Source: Epiperipatus broadwayi (taxonomy: Eukaryota; Onychophora; Udeonychophora; Euonychophora; Peripatidae). From it: DNA of 64,000 nucleotides. Below are positions 48,440 to 61,400 of the stretch, piece after piece (within the stretch, counting starts at the first letter, position 1; each line of letters starts with the position of its first letter). The translations under genes and the position numbers were made by a program. The stretch is from positions 9,319,950 through 9,383,949 of the forward strand of contig JAQFVV010006215.1 of NCBI GenBank assembly GCA_028023455.1. The letters run 5' to 3'. Below the pieces are notes generated by a model. It was not told the origin of the DNA. It saw nothing but the letters and a program-made list of their open reading frames with translations, and made no database searches.

Positions 48440-50270
48440 CCGTTTTTATATAACTTTAGTGACTTCTTTGTTTTTTATAACTTCAAATACTTTAATTACC
48501 TTTAATTACAAAAATATTTTTTATTAGTTAAATTTTTAACTTGGAGTAAGCTGCATTGTATCCATCTAATTATGACATTATTATCTCCAAATCCAAAAAT
48601 GCAACCTTAAAATTAAAATAAAATCTTTTTTAATTAAACGGCTATTTTTTTAAATAATCCCATATCATACATTTTTTTAAGTACATTTTTTTAAAATACT
48701 AAATCGTCATTTTCTGATAACAAAACTAGCTACATTTCTTTAGTCTATATTATGAAATATTTAGTTTTTATCTTAAAATTTAAATCCTTCATATTTTGAT
48801 AATGAAATCTACTGAATTATTTTTAAATATTTATTATATGATATTATTTTTTAATAACTCCTTTAATAAAGAATTACAACACTCAACTTTTTATTATCCA
48901 GCCTCACAATAAGACCATATGGCTTATTATGAAATAGATAAGACATTATCTATTTATTTCAATTATATTTTTTAATCAAGGAAGCTTATTCTCTCTTTTA
49001 TTCAACAAATAAAAGTAATCTGAAAAATAAAATATTAACTTTGAAAATAAAAAGTAATATACAAAATAACAAGTAATAAATATAAATAATCAAAACAAAA
49101 GATTTTATTTTAGCTTTCAAGGCTAAAAAAATAAATTTAGTATTAAAAATATTTTTTTTTACTCTAAATTTAAACATTTGAAGCACATTTTATTAAAGCA
49201 TAAGTTCATATAATAAAAAACATTATTTTAAATATTAAGAATCAATTTTTAAATGTTTAAAAAACCAAAAAGTAATATGAAAGTTATTATCAATAGGTAT
49301 TTTTATATTTAATGTCGGTAAGTTTAAAGCTAACTATTTTTTGGCTAAAATGCAAATATATTCAAATTAATGTTATACATAAAAATCAAACACTTACTAA
49401 AAAATAAATATTTAATAATTGTACAAAAAATAAGCAATGAACAAGTGAACAAATTAAATTAAACTTATTTTTCTGTTTTTATAATGTTATCAAAAGCTTT
49501 AGCTGTACAGAGGTGTACTTTTTTCTCAATAATTATTATGTTCAGTATTTTAATTTATAAGTCATTAATACTGCTAATATTGGGTACTTCATTTAGAATT
49601 AAAATCTTAATCTATTAAATGATTTGTAATCTTTAAAAATATCAAAACTTTTTAATTAAAGTTTTAACATTAAAACAAATCATGATGAATTTTTGCTATC
49701 AAGATCAATAAGATTGATTAAAAAAACTATAAGAATATGTGAAAAATCATTTAAAAGGTTAAACAGTATATAAAAAGGAAAAGGTTTTAATAAAAATGAT
49801 AAATAAAAATAAAGATAAAGAATTGGAAAACATCAATGGTATTTATGGAGTAAATTAAGTTGTTTTGAAAGAGAAAATAAAATTTTTTATATTCAGAAAT
49901 AATTAAATCCAAAACTAGGTTGGAACAACATCTAAAGAATAAATATTCCATTATATATTAACACATGAAAATATATAAGCATTTAAATTTTAAAATAAAT
50001 TGCTAGAAAATAGTAAAGGCTATAAAGAAAAGTTTATTAAAAAATATTTCTACACTTAAAGAGAAAATCAGTTTTAAATAAAAGTAATGATAAGGATTTG
50101 ATAAGTAGGCCATTACAGAATTTTTTTTTATTATTGTAATTGAATGTAAATGGAAATATTTAAATTGAGTAGATAATTAGCTTAAGTTAACTAGTAGAGG
50201 TTTTTAAAACAATAATAAAAGTTTAGGAAAATTAGACTGTACACAAATGCCAAAGGCAAGTTAAAAATGA
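48440..50270. other. AT-rich DNA, nothing recognised
   Basis: No gene or clear repeat. Confidence 0.5.
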
Positions 50271-50275
50271 CATTG

Positions 50276-50422
50276 ATAAATTAAAGGCAATCGCAATACT
50301 ATATACTCAGAAAAACATTGAAAATATTAAATACAATTTTAATGTTAAGATTGTACTTAATATTTTCAATGTTTTTTCTGAATATATGAACATACAATAT
50401 TAGAATTGCCTTGAATTTATTG
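50276..50422. repeat. Foldback element with arms of about 60-70 bp
   Basis: The left arm ATAAATTAAAGGCAATCGC ... CAGAAAAACATTGAAAATATT pairs with the right arm AATATTTTCAATGTTTTTTCTG ... AATTGCCTTGAATTTAT. The loop is about 12-15 bp. Very regular inner 30 bp, looser outer part. Confidence 0.75.
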
Positions 50423-50429
50423 CATTGGC

Positions 50430-51320
50430 ACAATTATCATAGTTATCTAAAAGGACATTAAATAATATGAAGTGAAAATAATTTGTTTTATTTTATAATT
50501 ATTTTTTCTTTATATGGTATATACATTATTCTACATCTCTACCTAGTTATGACCATCTTTTATGATTATTTTCAAGATTTATATCTTATAGTTTTCAGTT
50601 TATGTTTGCAAAAACAGTTCTGTTCATTTTTGATAATTTCCAAATTGATTAATGAACTTAGATGTATATCTAACACAAGCAAATAAAAACTATAAAATAT
50701 TACATAAATGAAAATTTAATATTTGTGGGTGAATCTAAGTTTATGATACTTTTAGATTGAGCACACACATTTATTAACAACTTTCAGTTTGTGTCATTCC
50801 CATAAGATATAAGATAAAATTCATCATAAAGTAAGTAATAATGAATGGAAACAAAATGTATTCAATTTTTTTATATTTAAAATCGCATCCAGAATTAAAT
50901 ATGAATATATTAATCTTTTGCATAGAACAGATTGAAGTTATCAAGTAGTAATAGTTACTAAGCAATAAAAGACTATGAAAAATTTAGGTCCAGTTTTTAA
51001 GAGATCAAATAGTATATGAGCATATAAAGACTGAACATAACAATTCCATTCAGTTGACCCAAGCAGATTTTTAAACCATTTTCTTTTCAGTTGAAAATCA
51101 ATCTGAAGTTCTTAGTTCTTAAATCCATCTCTCTTATCACTGGGATAAACTACCAAGGGCAATAAATCATTATGAACAAAAAGTAATAATCATCAATGGT
51201 AGTTTAATATTTCTAACTTTTCTCTTAACACAACTACTATTTGGTGCTTTAGTGTAAACCTAAATTAACTGCTGAAGTATATTGTATTTGTGGATAAAAA
51301 AATGCATTTGTACTTGTTTT
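50430..51320. other. AT-rich DNA, nothing recognised
   Basis: Short open stretches on both strands have no motif. No repeat identified. Confidence 0.5.
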
Positions 51321-51327
51321 TGTATTA

Positions 51328-51453
51328 AATTATATGCTTTGTCAAGCATTGGTGGTTGAGTGGTCAGCACAGCCACCTTGCAAGCAGTTGTCCTGGGTTT
51401 ACGGGTTCGCTTCCTGGCCGATGCTTTGACACATGAAACAATTATATGCTTTG
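51328..51453 (+). repeat. Compact tRNA-Gly-like SINE with target-site duplication, copy 2
   Basis: Perfect 14 bp direct repeats AATTATATGCTTTG (51,328-51,341 and 51,440-51,453) bracket a 98 bp unit. The tRNA-like core is 51,346-51,424. It begins GCATTGGTGGTTGAGTGGT, close to the start of eukaryotic tRNA-Gly. The B box is GGGTTCGCTTCC and the end is TGGCCGATGC. The seven-base acceptor stem pairs completely with one G-U. TGTCAA before it and TTTGACA after it extend the stem. The tail is only ACATGAAAC. The anticodon-loop equivalent is CTTGCAA. Diverged from copy 1 mainly in the anticodon and variable regions. Confidence 0.9.
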
Positions 51454-51459
51454 GCTACT

Positions 51460-52680
51460 ATTATTATTATTTTTCTGACAAAGAAATGTTGATTCTTGGC
51501 AACTATATGAATATCATTCCTTAATAATTACAACAAAGTACCAAACTCCCAGCTTAATAATAAAATAGAAGAAGAGCTGCCTTTCATTCTAGTGCCACAT
51601 AGCATAAATTTGGGTAATCAATGTCTCTTTGATAAAAATAAAAACCAGAAATAGATATGAAAATGACAATTTAAATGCAATGACAGGAATTTTATATGCA
51701 CCTGATAATCACTATATTCAAACTTAAGTTAGATGGTACTAAAACAGAGAACTACTTCTGTACTATTTTTTCAGAGTAACCAAAGAAATGGAAATATCCT
51801 AATGCATATTTTATTAACAATTATATAGTTAAAGGCTTGAGAGCTCCTAAATGGAAGATTGGGTAGCTCCATTCAGTAACTACATTGAAATTTTTTCAAT
51901 TTAAGCAAATGGGAATTGATCCAGGCATTTTATATTGTCAATTTCTACACTCTATCTTTGGGCTAAACTATAGTACATAATATTTGACAGTAATGACAGG
52001 ATAAATCTGGTGTAGAAAAAAAGTTTATAACATCAGAAAAGAATAAACATAGTTTTTTTTATGATTCTAGATTCTGAATGAGTAATTGGTTTTATAGAGA
52101 AAAAATCTAAAAAAGACATGGTGAAACAAATGCAAAAAGCATTGTGGATAGACATAAGATTACATTGTACAGAAATAATTTCAAAAGTAATAATTTATGA
52201 TATAAAAATTAAGCATTTCTTAACAAGATTTCTTTGTCATAATGGTAATTAAACTATTTTGCTTTTTATGGCTTTTTACATTTGGTATTGTTGCTGAATA
52301 TTGTTTTGGGAGCCTAATTATTATGTTGTCTTCACAACAACAGATGAACTTATAGAAATATGAATACTACAAATATAATTGAAATGACTATAAATATATT
52401 TGTACAATAGTAGTGGAGAATTGGATCTTACGGTAAATCAAGAAAGGAAAGATTGTGGAAGATTAAAAGAAGATTATAGAAGATTATGTGTTTTGTCAAT
52501 GAAATACTTGTATGTATATAGTCTCGGGTGAGAAAATATTACAGAAATGATACATTGTTTAAAGATCATAAGAGAAATTTCAGATAAACGAATATAGCTT
52601 AAATTTTAATTGAATTTTATATTAATTCAGAATAAGTTTGGTAACAATGTTAAAACAGCATATCTATTGTAACGGGAATT
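51460..52680. other. AT-rich DNA, nothing recognised
   Basis: No gene or clear repeat. Confidence 0.5.
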
Positions 52681-52799
52681 AAAACTGCTTAATTACACCA
52701 TTTAAGACTTTTTTCAACTTTACAACTCGAACTTGTAATTTTAAAAACTTTCTAATTATTTATTTTAATTTTATGAAATCATATTATTTTGCAAAATAT

Positions 52800-53005
52800 C
52801 TTTTTAAAAACCCGTTACTCAAGCAGGAGAATAAACAGGATTAATACTTACATATCAATCTTACCCCGGTCAGACTGTGATTTAATAAAATATTAAACCG
52901 ACAGTCATTTCTCCAGACTGAAGTAGCTCTCCGGCTGCCTGAAATGTGAAACATCCCATGGGGAATTTATAACGGGTTTAAAACCCAGGGTGCTATCCAA
53001 TACTG
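52800..53005. other. GC-richer segment downstream of the LINE 3' end
   Basis: Contains CTCTCCGGCTGCCTGAAATG, CCCATGGGGAATTTATAACG and CCAATACTGAGATTGG. Some wording resembles the ORF1 region at 40.4 kb (CCAATACTAGAGACTG; GGGGAATTTATAGTG), which may reflect an older fragment of a related LINE. The similarity is short and I do not claim homology. Confidence 0.25.
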
Positions 53006-53009
53006 AGAT

Positions 53010-54497
53010 TGGAACCCATGAGATGTCAACAATACGTTTTTCAAACTTTATTGAGGAATTATACAATGGTTACATTGGTTTTACATATTGTTATTATGGA
53101 TTATACAGATTATTACAATGATTTATATGCATGTATTATAAAGTTCTGTGGTGTTGTGTTCAGGCGTAATCTTAGAGTACTTCTTCACTGGGTAGATCAA
53201 CTAGGGCCCATGTGTTTTCTGCAATGTTAAGGTAGGCTGTGGTAAAGTCTGTTTTGCGAATTTTATTCAGCATATGATAGAAGGCTGTCTCAATGTTCGG
53301 GTATTCAGACTTGCTTATGACCAGCTTACATCGAAGAGACCAGATTGTAAAGTTCACAAATGTTGCCAGTCTAAGATGTGCATAAGTTCCTTGTTCTATC
53401 ACATTGGTCAGAGACAAAGAATTGTGGGTTTGGTTCTTGAATCGGTTCCGTATTGCTGATTGGAGCTTTTGTAGAATTGGGCAGTTTGTCAGCGTGTGGT
53501 TGGTAGTTTCATCTCTCTGGCAGAGTGCGCATGTGCTTGCTAGATTTTTGAAGCCTCTCTTATAGTAGAGAAAGGCATTTGTGGGAAGGGCTTCCAGATT
53601 TACTTTAATGAGGAAGTCAACATACTTTGGGGGAAGGTGCCAGTGTTTCGTTAATTTGATGAGTCTTTGGTTGGAAATATGGAGGTAGGCAGAGATATTG
53701 GAACTCTTGCGGTGTGTAATATTGAAGATCTCCCAATATGTGAGTTTTCTTGTGAATAGGCTTGCATTGGCTGAAAGATGGTTCAGGATTAGAGTCACTG
53801 ATTGTCGAAGCCAGTTGTTTTGTTTAGGGGGTGGTGGCCTATCTGTGGGCTCGACAGGTAGTGGGCATTCAATGGCATCATTGTCCTTAAAAAGTTTGTG
53901 AAGCACATTGTGTGTTCTTTGTAGGTTGACTGTTTCAATGGAGTGGAGTGAGAGACCATTCTCTCTCCTGGGGTTATGCATTGTCTTGATACTGATGGCT
54001 GCGACTTTTCCTCCCCAGCAAAGTTTGGTGCATGCCGAGTTTATTTTGTTTATGAATCCTTTGGTGGGGTTGAATCCAGTAAGGTAATATGTTATTTTGG
54101 GAAGCAGGATGGCATTTAGTAATGCGACCTTTCCAAAGAGGGACAAGTAAATTTTTGATATTGATGTTATTGTGGTTTGTGTTTTTTCCATCAGTGAGTT
54201 TTGGATTTCCTGTCTCATGAGTGAGTAGGATTTTGCTACAGGGAATCCCAAGAACTTCTGTGGTTGGGCATTGAACATGGCTGGAATTTGTTTTCCTGTG
54301 AGTAATGACCATATTGCTGACTTCTCGCTGTTGAATGTGAGGCCATGCATTGTTGCGTAACTGTCAAGTATTTCTACTAGATTGTTAAGGTGGTCAATGG
54401 AGGGAAGAAAGACGACAACATCGTCCATGTAGGAAATGTGTTTTATATTTTCATTGATGTAATCTACTTGGATGCCTGGAAGTGTGTTTTCTATTTG
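53010..54497 (-). mobile_element. LINE, 3' part (Tx1/L1-like), interrupted by assembly gap
   Basis: The minus-strand 3' part of a non-LTR retrotransposon. It has an open ORF2 end, then a 3' UTR of about 150 bp with TCAATAAAGTTTG near the 3' terminus (53,040-53,055). The 5' part runs into the run of N at 54,498 and does not reappear after it. Same family as the deleted copy at 38.4-40.9 kb. It is the best-preserved coding sequence of the window. Confidence 0.85.
53172..54497 (-). CDS. LINE ORF2 reverse transcriptase, C-terminal 440 codons
   Basis: Reverse transcriptase polyprotein of the LINE, which copies element RNA at a nicked target. The frame is open from the gap edge (ENTLPGIQVDYINENIKHIS) through the catalytic box YMDDVVVF (aspartates at residues 2-3 counting from the ATG at 54,428) to a stop at 53,172. 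Landmarks by that numbering: HGLTFNSEKSAIW (28-40); FLGFPV (59-64), the RT motif after the active site; KIYLSLFGKVALLNAILLPK (92-111), the L1/Tx1-style thumb segment; CWGGK (137-141); and a complete zf-RVT motif Cys300-x2-Cys303-x7-His311-x4-Cys316. No RNase H follows. The endonuclease and N-terminal RT motifs would lie in the gap. No internal stop, so it decayed little or inserted recently; whether the whole element is intact cannot be seen. Confidence 0.85.
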   Translation of the reverse strand, partial: QIENTLPGIQVDYINENIKHISYMDDVVVFLPSIDHLNNLVEILDSYATMHGLTFNSEKSAIWSLLTGKQIPAMFNAQPQKFLGFPVAKSYSLMRQEIQNSLMEKTQTTITSISKIYLSLFGKVALLNAILLPKITYYLTGFNPTKGFINKINSACTKLCWGGKVAAISIKTMHNPRRENGLSLHSIETVNLQRTHNVLHKLFKDNDAIECPLPVEPTDRPPPPKQNNWLRQSVTLILNHLSANASLFTRKLTYWEIFNITHRKSSNISAYLHISNQRLIKLTKHWHLPPKYVDFLIKVNLEALPTNAFLYYKRGFKNLASTCALCQRDETTNHTLTNCPILQKLQSAIRNRFKNQTHNSLSLTNVIEQGTYAHLRLATFVNFTIWSLRCKLVISKSEYPNIETAFYHMLNKIRKTDFTTAYLNIAENTWALVDLPSEEVL

Positions 54498-54997
54498 NNN
54501 NNNNNNNNNNNNNNNNNNNNNNNNNNNNNNNNNNNNNNNNNNNNNNNNNNNNNNNNNNNNNNNNNNNNNNNNNNNNNNNNNNNNNNNNNNNNNNNNNNNN
54601 NNNNNNNNNNNNNNNNNNNNNNNNNNNNNNNNNNNNNNNNNNNNNNNNNNNNNNNNNNNNNNNNNNNNNNNNNNNNNNNNNNNNNNNNNNNNNNNNNNNN
54701 NNNNNNNNNNNNNNNNNNNNNNNNNNNNNNNNNNNNNNNNNNNNNNNNNNNNNNNNNNNNNNNNNNNNNNNNNNNNNNNNNNNNNNNNNNNNNNNNNNNN
54801 NNNNNNNNNNNNNNNNNNNNNNNNNNNNNNNNNNNNNNNNNNNNNNNNNNNNNNNNNNNNNNNNNNNNNNNNNNNNNNNNNNNNNNNNNNNNNNNNNNNN
54901 NNNNNNNNNNNNNNNNNNNNNNNNNNNNNNNNNNNNNNNNNNNNNNNNNNNNNNNNNNNNNNNNNNNNNNNNNNNNNNNNNNNNNNNNNNNNNNNNN
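54498..54997. other. Assembly gap, exactly 500 N
   Basis: A run of 500 N, a placeholder length. It begins inside LINE ORF2, and the sequence after it is unrelated AT-rich DNA. The missing sequence therefore should hold the 5' part of the LINE or its truncation point. Apparent reading frames crossing it are meaningless. Confidence 0.99.
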
Positions 54998-56620
54998 AAG
55001 TAATGATACAAATTAAGCATTATTCTAATAAAATAATAATAGACAATGAAAGAAATAGGGTGCATTTTGATTTCAATTCATCATCTAAATAGTAACTGAA
55101 TACTAAAATTTTCCAGATAATCATTAATTAGTCAGGCACTTCATATGGTGTTTGGATCGAGAGACAACATCATTGGATATGAACATATTCATCATTAAAT
55201 TTATGGAATAGTGCAATCATAGCATATTGGATATGTAAGTGTATGTGTGGAAACATAGAACACAAATGCGTGCCAAAGAATAACTCTGAACAAAGTTTTT
55301 AAATAAATAAAACATTTATTACAAGATATACTAAATAAACATTTTGCATTTCTTATTTACACATATACATGTTTTGGATAACTCCAATATCAATGACTGA
55401 ATAGACTGCATAAACATAAATAACGTTAAAATAAACTTCCTTGTATTTTATTCCAAACTTATACCAGCTCTCAGTTAATTCTGATAAGCTTATGAAAAGA
55501 AACATTATAATCACTACACTAGAATAGTAAAATATTTAATTAAACTTCTTGGTATTTTTAATTAAAATAAACATATGCTATTAGCTAACTCCAACATTCT
55601 GCCAACTAAATCAAAGCTAGAGTAGTCAAACATCACAATAATACAATACGGATTTAAATCTATGAGTAAGAGGTCAAACTGTCCTTCCTAAATCAAATGA
55701 ATAACTCTATTAACTAGCTAAACTTTCTTTCCTTTTGCCTGCTCATTCAAACCGAGAATGGATCATTCTGAGAATTGATGATATAAAGCTTAAAATAATT
55801 AGTACAATATGATTTGAAACATTGATTTAAGACTCACAAATCAGTAGTAAATTTTCTCCATACCTTCAGAATGAATAGTATTTTATGCATGGGTCTGTAT
55901 TATGCTATCTGTTATAAAATAATTAACACAGCTAAATCCAATTGATTTACTTATGAAACTGGTGCAATACCATAATACGGATGATGCCATGGCTAACCAA
56001 GCTTTAACACTAATCCTACTTCAGATGTTCTGTGAAAGAAATCAATTCTACCTTTCTTTTTTTATTAGTAAACTACATTATACTTGGCTATGAATAAATG
56101 ATGGGAAAACATTCCAAACGAATACAAGAGGGACACTTTCTTAACTCTAATCACTTAAATAACAAAATACAGTGACTCCCTAGCCTAATTCTGAGGCTTA
56201 AGTGCTGGTGTGAACTTTGTCTCATCACCAAAAAACAAGGGAAATACACTACTATACTCCATATAATATAATCATCATCATAATACGCATGTGCTTAATC
56301 TGGAAAATAGAATCTGCTCATGACAAATATTTCAATAAACTGGGGAAAATTTCTCTCAATCCCTATAACACAATATATATCATAAACAACTTCCTTTTGC
56401 ATAGCTGCGAAATATATTTCAATCTAAGCATATAAAAAAAAAATTCACTCTTAACTAAGTCCCTAATCCTTCCACTTCTTTTGGCACATCACACCATCCG
56501 AAACCGATTGAAAGCAAGTCATTCTTTTTTTAATTCAACAATTATAAAAAGGGATTAAACAACAGACAGGCATACATACATAATAACGCATAAAATAATT
56601 ACAAATCACATTCAATAAGT
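54998..56620. other. AT-rich DNA, C above G on plus strand
   Basis: No gene recognised. Start of a 6-7 kb stretch with more C than G on plus. Confidence 0.5.
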
Positions 56621-56630
56621 AAATATTGCA

Positions 56631-56882
56631 ATGACATTAATTAATAAGTTTAAAAAATTGAATCTCTCATTCCTGACGAATTATAAATATTTGAATTTGA
56701 AACATAATAGTTACTACTAAATAAACGTCATCCTTCTAGCAATGCAATGGTAAATTAACTCTTTAGTGTAATTGACATTAACCAATAAATTGAAATAAAA
56801 GTTTCATTTGTGATGAACTACAAATCTCTAAATTTGAAGCAAAATAATTATTAATAAATGGACCTCGTAATTCTGAAAAACA
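56631..56882. repeat. Old tandem duplication, unit about 138 bp
   Basis: AATGACATTAATTAATAAG ... ATTTGAATTTGAAACATAAT ... AAATAAACGTCATCCTTCT recurs as ATTGACATTAACCAATAAA ... CTAAATTTGAAGCAAAATAA ... AAATGGACCTCGTAATTCT. Confidence 0.6.
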
Positions 56883-56889
56883 CAAAGAT

Positions 56890-58155
56890 AAAATAATAAA
56901 TTCTATGCATTTACCCCTTCTCAAAATTTGCTGTTAGCTTTCTGATAGCAAACAAAAATTTCTATTGCCACATAGATGTTTAGAGACCCAGGTATATAAT
57001 AGAAATTATATTAAAATAATAATTAATTACCCAGTACAATATTTCTCCATATTATACTTTTCTGAGATGTTCTTGAAGAAAGAAATAACCAGTCTTTATT
57101 TTCCCCAGAAGAATTTCTTAACTATCTTCATCCAGAAAGTTAGTATAATTTTGTACTTTTGAGTTTGAATTGTGAAAGCACCAATTTGTAGAAAAAAAAT
57201 TGTAGTAATAATAACTCTTTGTGGAAAGAGAATTGTTGTAATAAAAAAAAGCCAACTTTTTGTAAAAGTATCCCCCTTTTATATCAGATTATTTCTTAAC
57301 CATCTATTTTTTCCACCAATCCAAGGTCATTCAAAAGTTCAACTTTAAAAACAAAGGTTACTCCTCCTACAGCACTGAGATAATTAGTTACAAATATGCA
57401 AGAACTTTTTCTCTCTTGAAAAAAAAAATCATTTTGTCTTAAAAAAAATTATTAATTAAATAAAATATTCTGCATTTCTAAAGTAACAGACAAAAAAATA
57501 ATTATTTTAGCAAATAAAATAATTGATAGTGTCTTTGTCTATTTGACAATTCACTGGTCCATTGATTCATTAATTCATTTAAAATGTGTTTAAGCTGGTT
57601 ATCTAATATATTGATTATGAAATTAAATATTTTGCTGTGAAACATGATATTTGGTAGCTTAATTAAGTACAAGAATGAAAAATGAAGTTGAAAGATGGCA
57701 CAAACATACATGCATATACATAAATGCTGTACTACAAATACTAAACCAATCTGACCAAAATGAAAGTTTCTATGACCATGAATCAAATATATTGCACTAG
57801 TTACACTATAGACTGAAGTATTAAAAAGCAAATAAACCAGAAAATAACCAAAACAAATATCAATACTGTCTTACAGACAAATAAGACAAACTTGGATCAA
57901 TTTAAACTACACACTAACAATTCCTGTGACAAGCCACCCCCTTTCTGTCCTTAAATATTCACCAAAGAAAAATACTAAATATCTCAAAACTTTCAAATAA
58001 TATCTGCAAGTGCTTTTTAAATAGAGTTTTAGATTATTAATGGGGGAAAAATTTAAAATTTCAGGTTATTTCATTTTTTTAGTTAGATGCAACCAGCTGT
58101 TACTGATACAGTGCTCTTTAATTACAATTGGTTTCTTGTGCCTATCCAGAAGGTT

Positions 58156-58158
<3 letters not shown>
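56890..58158. other. AT-rich DNA, nothing recognised
   Basis: The minus-strand open stretch at 57,502-57,831 has no motif I recognise and a chance length. No repeat identified. Confidence 0.45.

Positions 58159-58233
<75 letters not shown>
58159..58233. repeat. (AT)n microsatellite
   Basis: About 37 perfect AT units. It generates artefactual Tyr-Ile frames on both strands. Confidence 0.98.
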
Positions 58234-58235
<2 letters not shown>

Positions 58236-58431
58236 TTAAAGATTTCTGATAAATTCTCAATTGGGAAACACACAATAAACATATCAGTTTCATCACTTGG
58301 AAAAAAAACAGTAGCACTCCTTTTTTCTTGTTGTTGGTTGGACATCACTTGTTAATCAGGTAATAGACTATATGGTTAATAATATTTACATAGCTTAATT
58401 AATTCTTTATATTAGCTCTACATGGTTTAGT

Positions 58432-58475
58432 GCAATGGTATAGCTAACAAACTGGATATCAAGATTTATAAATCG
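58432..58475 (+). repeat. Fragment of the 29.2 kb dispersed repeat
   Basis: ATGGTATAGCTAACAAACTGG then ATATCAAGATTTATAAAT matches 29,211-29,248 in order and orientation, with several substitutions. Confidence 0.4.
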
Positions 58476-58479
58476 AGTA

Positions 58480-61400
58480 CTTTGTTGTATAATTCAGTGG
58501 TGCTCAAACTTCTTATAAACATCTAAACAATAAGCAAATTGGTTATTATTACTTTTGAAGATTATATCAATCTTTACATTAATGATATCTTAACAAATAG
58601 TTCATCAAGTATGTTGGTTCATATTATTATGAAGGGGTAACAAAAATTCTACTATTTAAGACAATATATAGCATTTAAATTACTTATAATTCACACTATT
58701 GGCCTGCAAGATTTTTTCATTTGAAGACATCTAACATGGAAAATTTGGAGACACATACATAGAAAACAATGATCCCTACCTTTAGATGTCAAATTAATAT
58801 TAAAAAAATATTCTACAGTTTTTTGCTTCAAAATTCACAAAAAGTTTTAGCATTTAATATGATAGACTTTGGTTGCCAGCCATCTACTTTGAGCCCCAAA
58901 GTGCCATTATTTCATTGCATCTAACCAAACACTGAAGTCAAATTAATGATTGAAATAAAAAATAATACAAATACAAAAATAGTTACCCTGAAATGGTATA
59001 TGTTATTAATTTTTTAAAAAAATTACTTTTACAATATGGTTCAAATTTAACAATTTCTATATACAAAAAATGTAGTTGCAGATTAAATGTTTACACTTTT
59101 TGTTGGGCAACACAACATTCAGAATTAAATAAAAAATATTTTGGTTTATTAAAAAGCATCATCATGAGAGAAGAAATGTAATTATATTTGGCAAATATTT
59201 CAAATACATTTGATAAAAGTATAATATTTACACATGCATAGTGCATTTATCTTCCATTCTTAATGATTTGGTCAGGTAAAATTGGAACATTTTTTAAAAC
59301 TCCAAACCAAGAGTTCCCAATTCACATAAATATCAGAGATTAGTTTTAACTTACACACACAGCTATTGCATCAATGTATAAACCAACAATTTTGCAAGTC
59401 CAAATATGGTTACATATAAAATAACTTCATATTGTTAACAGTAAAAAAATAATTAAGAAATGAGCATCGTTCACATAATAATTTCTATTTCTCCAAACTG
59501 GGACAAGGCCATGTCAATATCTCAAACATATACATTAAAATAGAAAAATATTAATTCTGTTATAATCAAAATTTAAAATAATAACCCATTCCAATAAACA
59601 CATTTCATACTATATATGGCCACACAGCTCTCTCAATATCAATAAGGAAAAGCAACATATTCATACGATAAATAAAGGCATATTTTAGGCTACCATGCTA
59701 ATCTTAAATCTAAACAATCTAAATATTTCCTAACTTTCAATTCATAAGCTTGACAACTAGTATCATGATATATTAACTAAATGGATTACAAAGCAAATAA
59801 CCATTGATAATAAAAAAAATTATACTTATAGTCCCTATAGTATAGTCCTCCAAATTCCATGCTGATCTGTAGATACTGTTATCCCATGAATAACTCCGTC
59901 TGCACATACTAAATCCTACAGGTGAATCCGTAGCAATTTATTTAAATCAATTTTATGAGATAATCTACTAAATTCCAATGTAAGATTTGATTCAGAAAAC
60001 ACACAGTTACTAATTCAAAGTGTATCATCTAGGAGACCCACACTATCCCTTTATAATTATCATACTTATTCAAATGAGGTAGGAATTTCTCAATCATCTG
60101 TTTTGTTCCTTTTAAACATTTGCTATTTCTTCAGATAGGATTTCATTTCCTATTTTCATGTAATTTAAACAAGTTTTATCACAATTTAGAGGCATAACAG
60201 TTGAGTTTTTTTTAAATCACAATATCTCCTTTTGGTATAACATATTAAATTTCAATTACATCCTCAATACTTCTTTCATTGACAACTTCTGTTCTGTATG
60301 ATACTAGTGATAGAAATAATAATCCAGATGGGATTTAACATATACACTTTATATTACAACTTCAGCTCTGCTCTTCTCTTGAATAAGTTTTCTTTTTTTT
60401 TTTATAACACCAACAGTCATATTTATCAACATCACAAATTAATTGATTGAAGGAAATGCTAATACAATTTCCACATTTTCTTTAAAGTACCTTTTAGTTT
60501 TCGGCAAACACTGTCCTATTTTCCAATCTGCTATAACAATGTTGGTCATTTTGAGAATCATGATGATGATTAATTTTGGGAAAAAAGAACACATACCTGA
60601 TATAAAAAGCTTAAGCATGCATTATATTTTCACAATAATATAACATTTGATTCAATATTTTGATCAGAGACTGAAGTCAATACCGATGGTAATACTTCTA
60701 TTCTATTTAAATTGGAGATTGTAGACCCTTATACAAACACACCCAAGACAAAATGAAAAAGAAGTAAAAGCCCCCTCCTAGAAAATGTCTGAGTTTTAGC
60801 ATCTTCACCTGTCCATCAATCTCTGATCCATGCCTTCTGTCAATTAAATCTTTATATCCTAATTTTAATTGACTATTCACTATTGTTTTACAATTAAGTG
60901 TCTACACTCAGACAGACATCACATGGTTCTTATGGAATATTTTCCCACTTGGAATAAAAACCGATTGAGAGAGCCAATAAAAAAAAAATTTTTTAATAAT
61001 GATAAAAATATATATATAGCATACTAATTTTGAACTCAAGATTTTGAATGAAAATCTTCTGCTATAGTTTCAAAATTTAGATAAAATTCTTGGTCTCTCA
61101 ACAGGCTTTTGCACGATACCTCACATGCCTTCTTAAGATCGATTATTTTTATAATTAAAATTTTTCATACATTCACAATGTGCACCCTCACACACATGAT
61201 TCTGCTCAAACATTTCTAACATTTTTGCTTAACCCTTAATTCAACACGCAAATTTTTTTTCTATGGATATTTTATAGCGAAACCTTACTTTCCAAACAAA
61301 TCCGTTTTTCCTTCAATGAATTTTTTTTCTACTAATCAATGATTCTATTGATTCTATAAAATAATTATTTCTTCCCGTACCTATCCTACTCATTAACAAC

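Noticed and set aside
54390-55092. Four open frames of 170-208 codons
   Set aside because: They run through 500 N and have no real sequence support.
58040-58355. Overlapping Tyr-Ile repeat frames on both strands
   Set aside because: Produced by the (AT)n array at 58,159-58,233.
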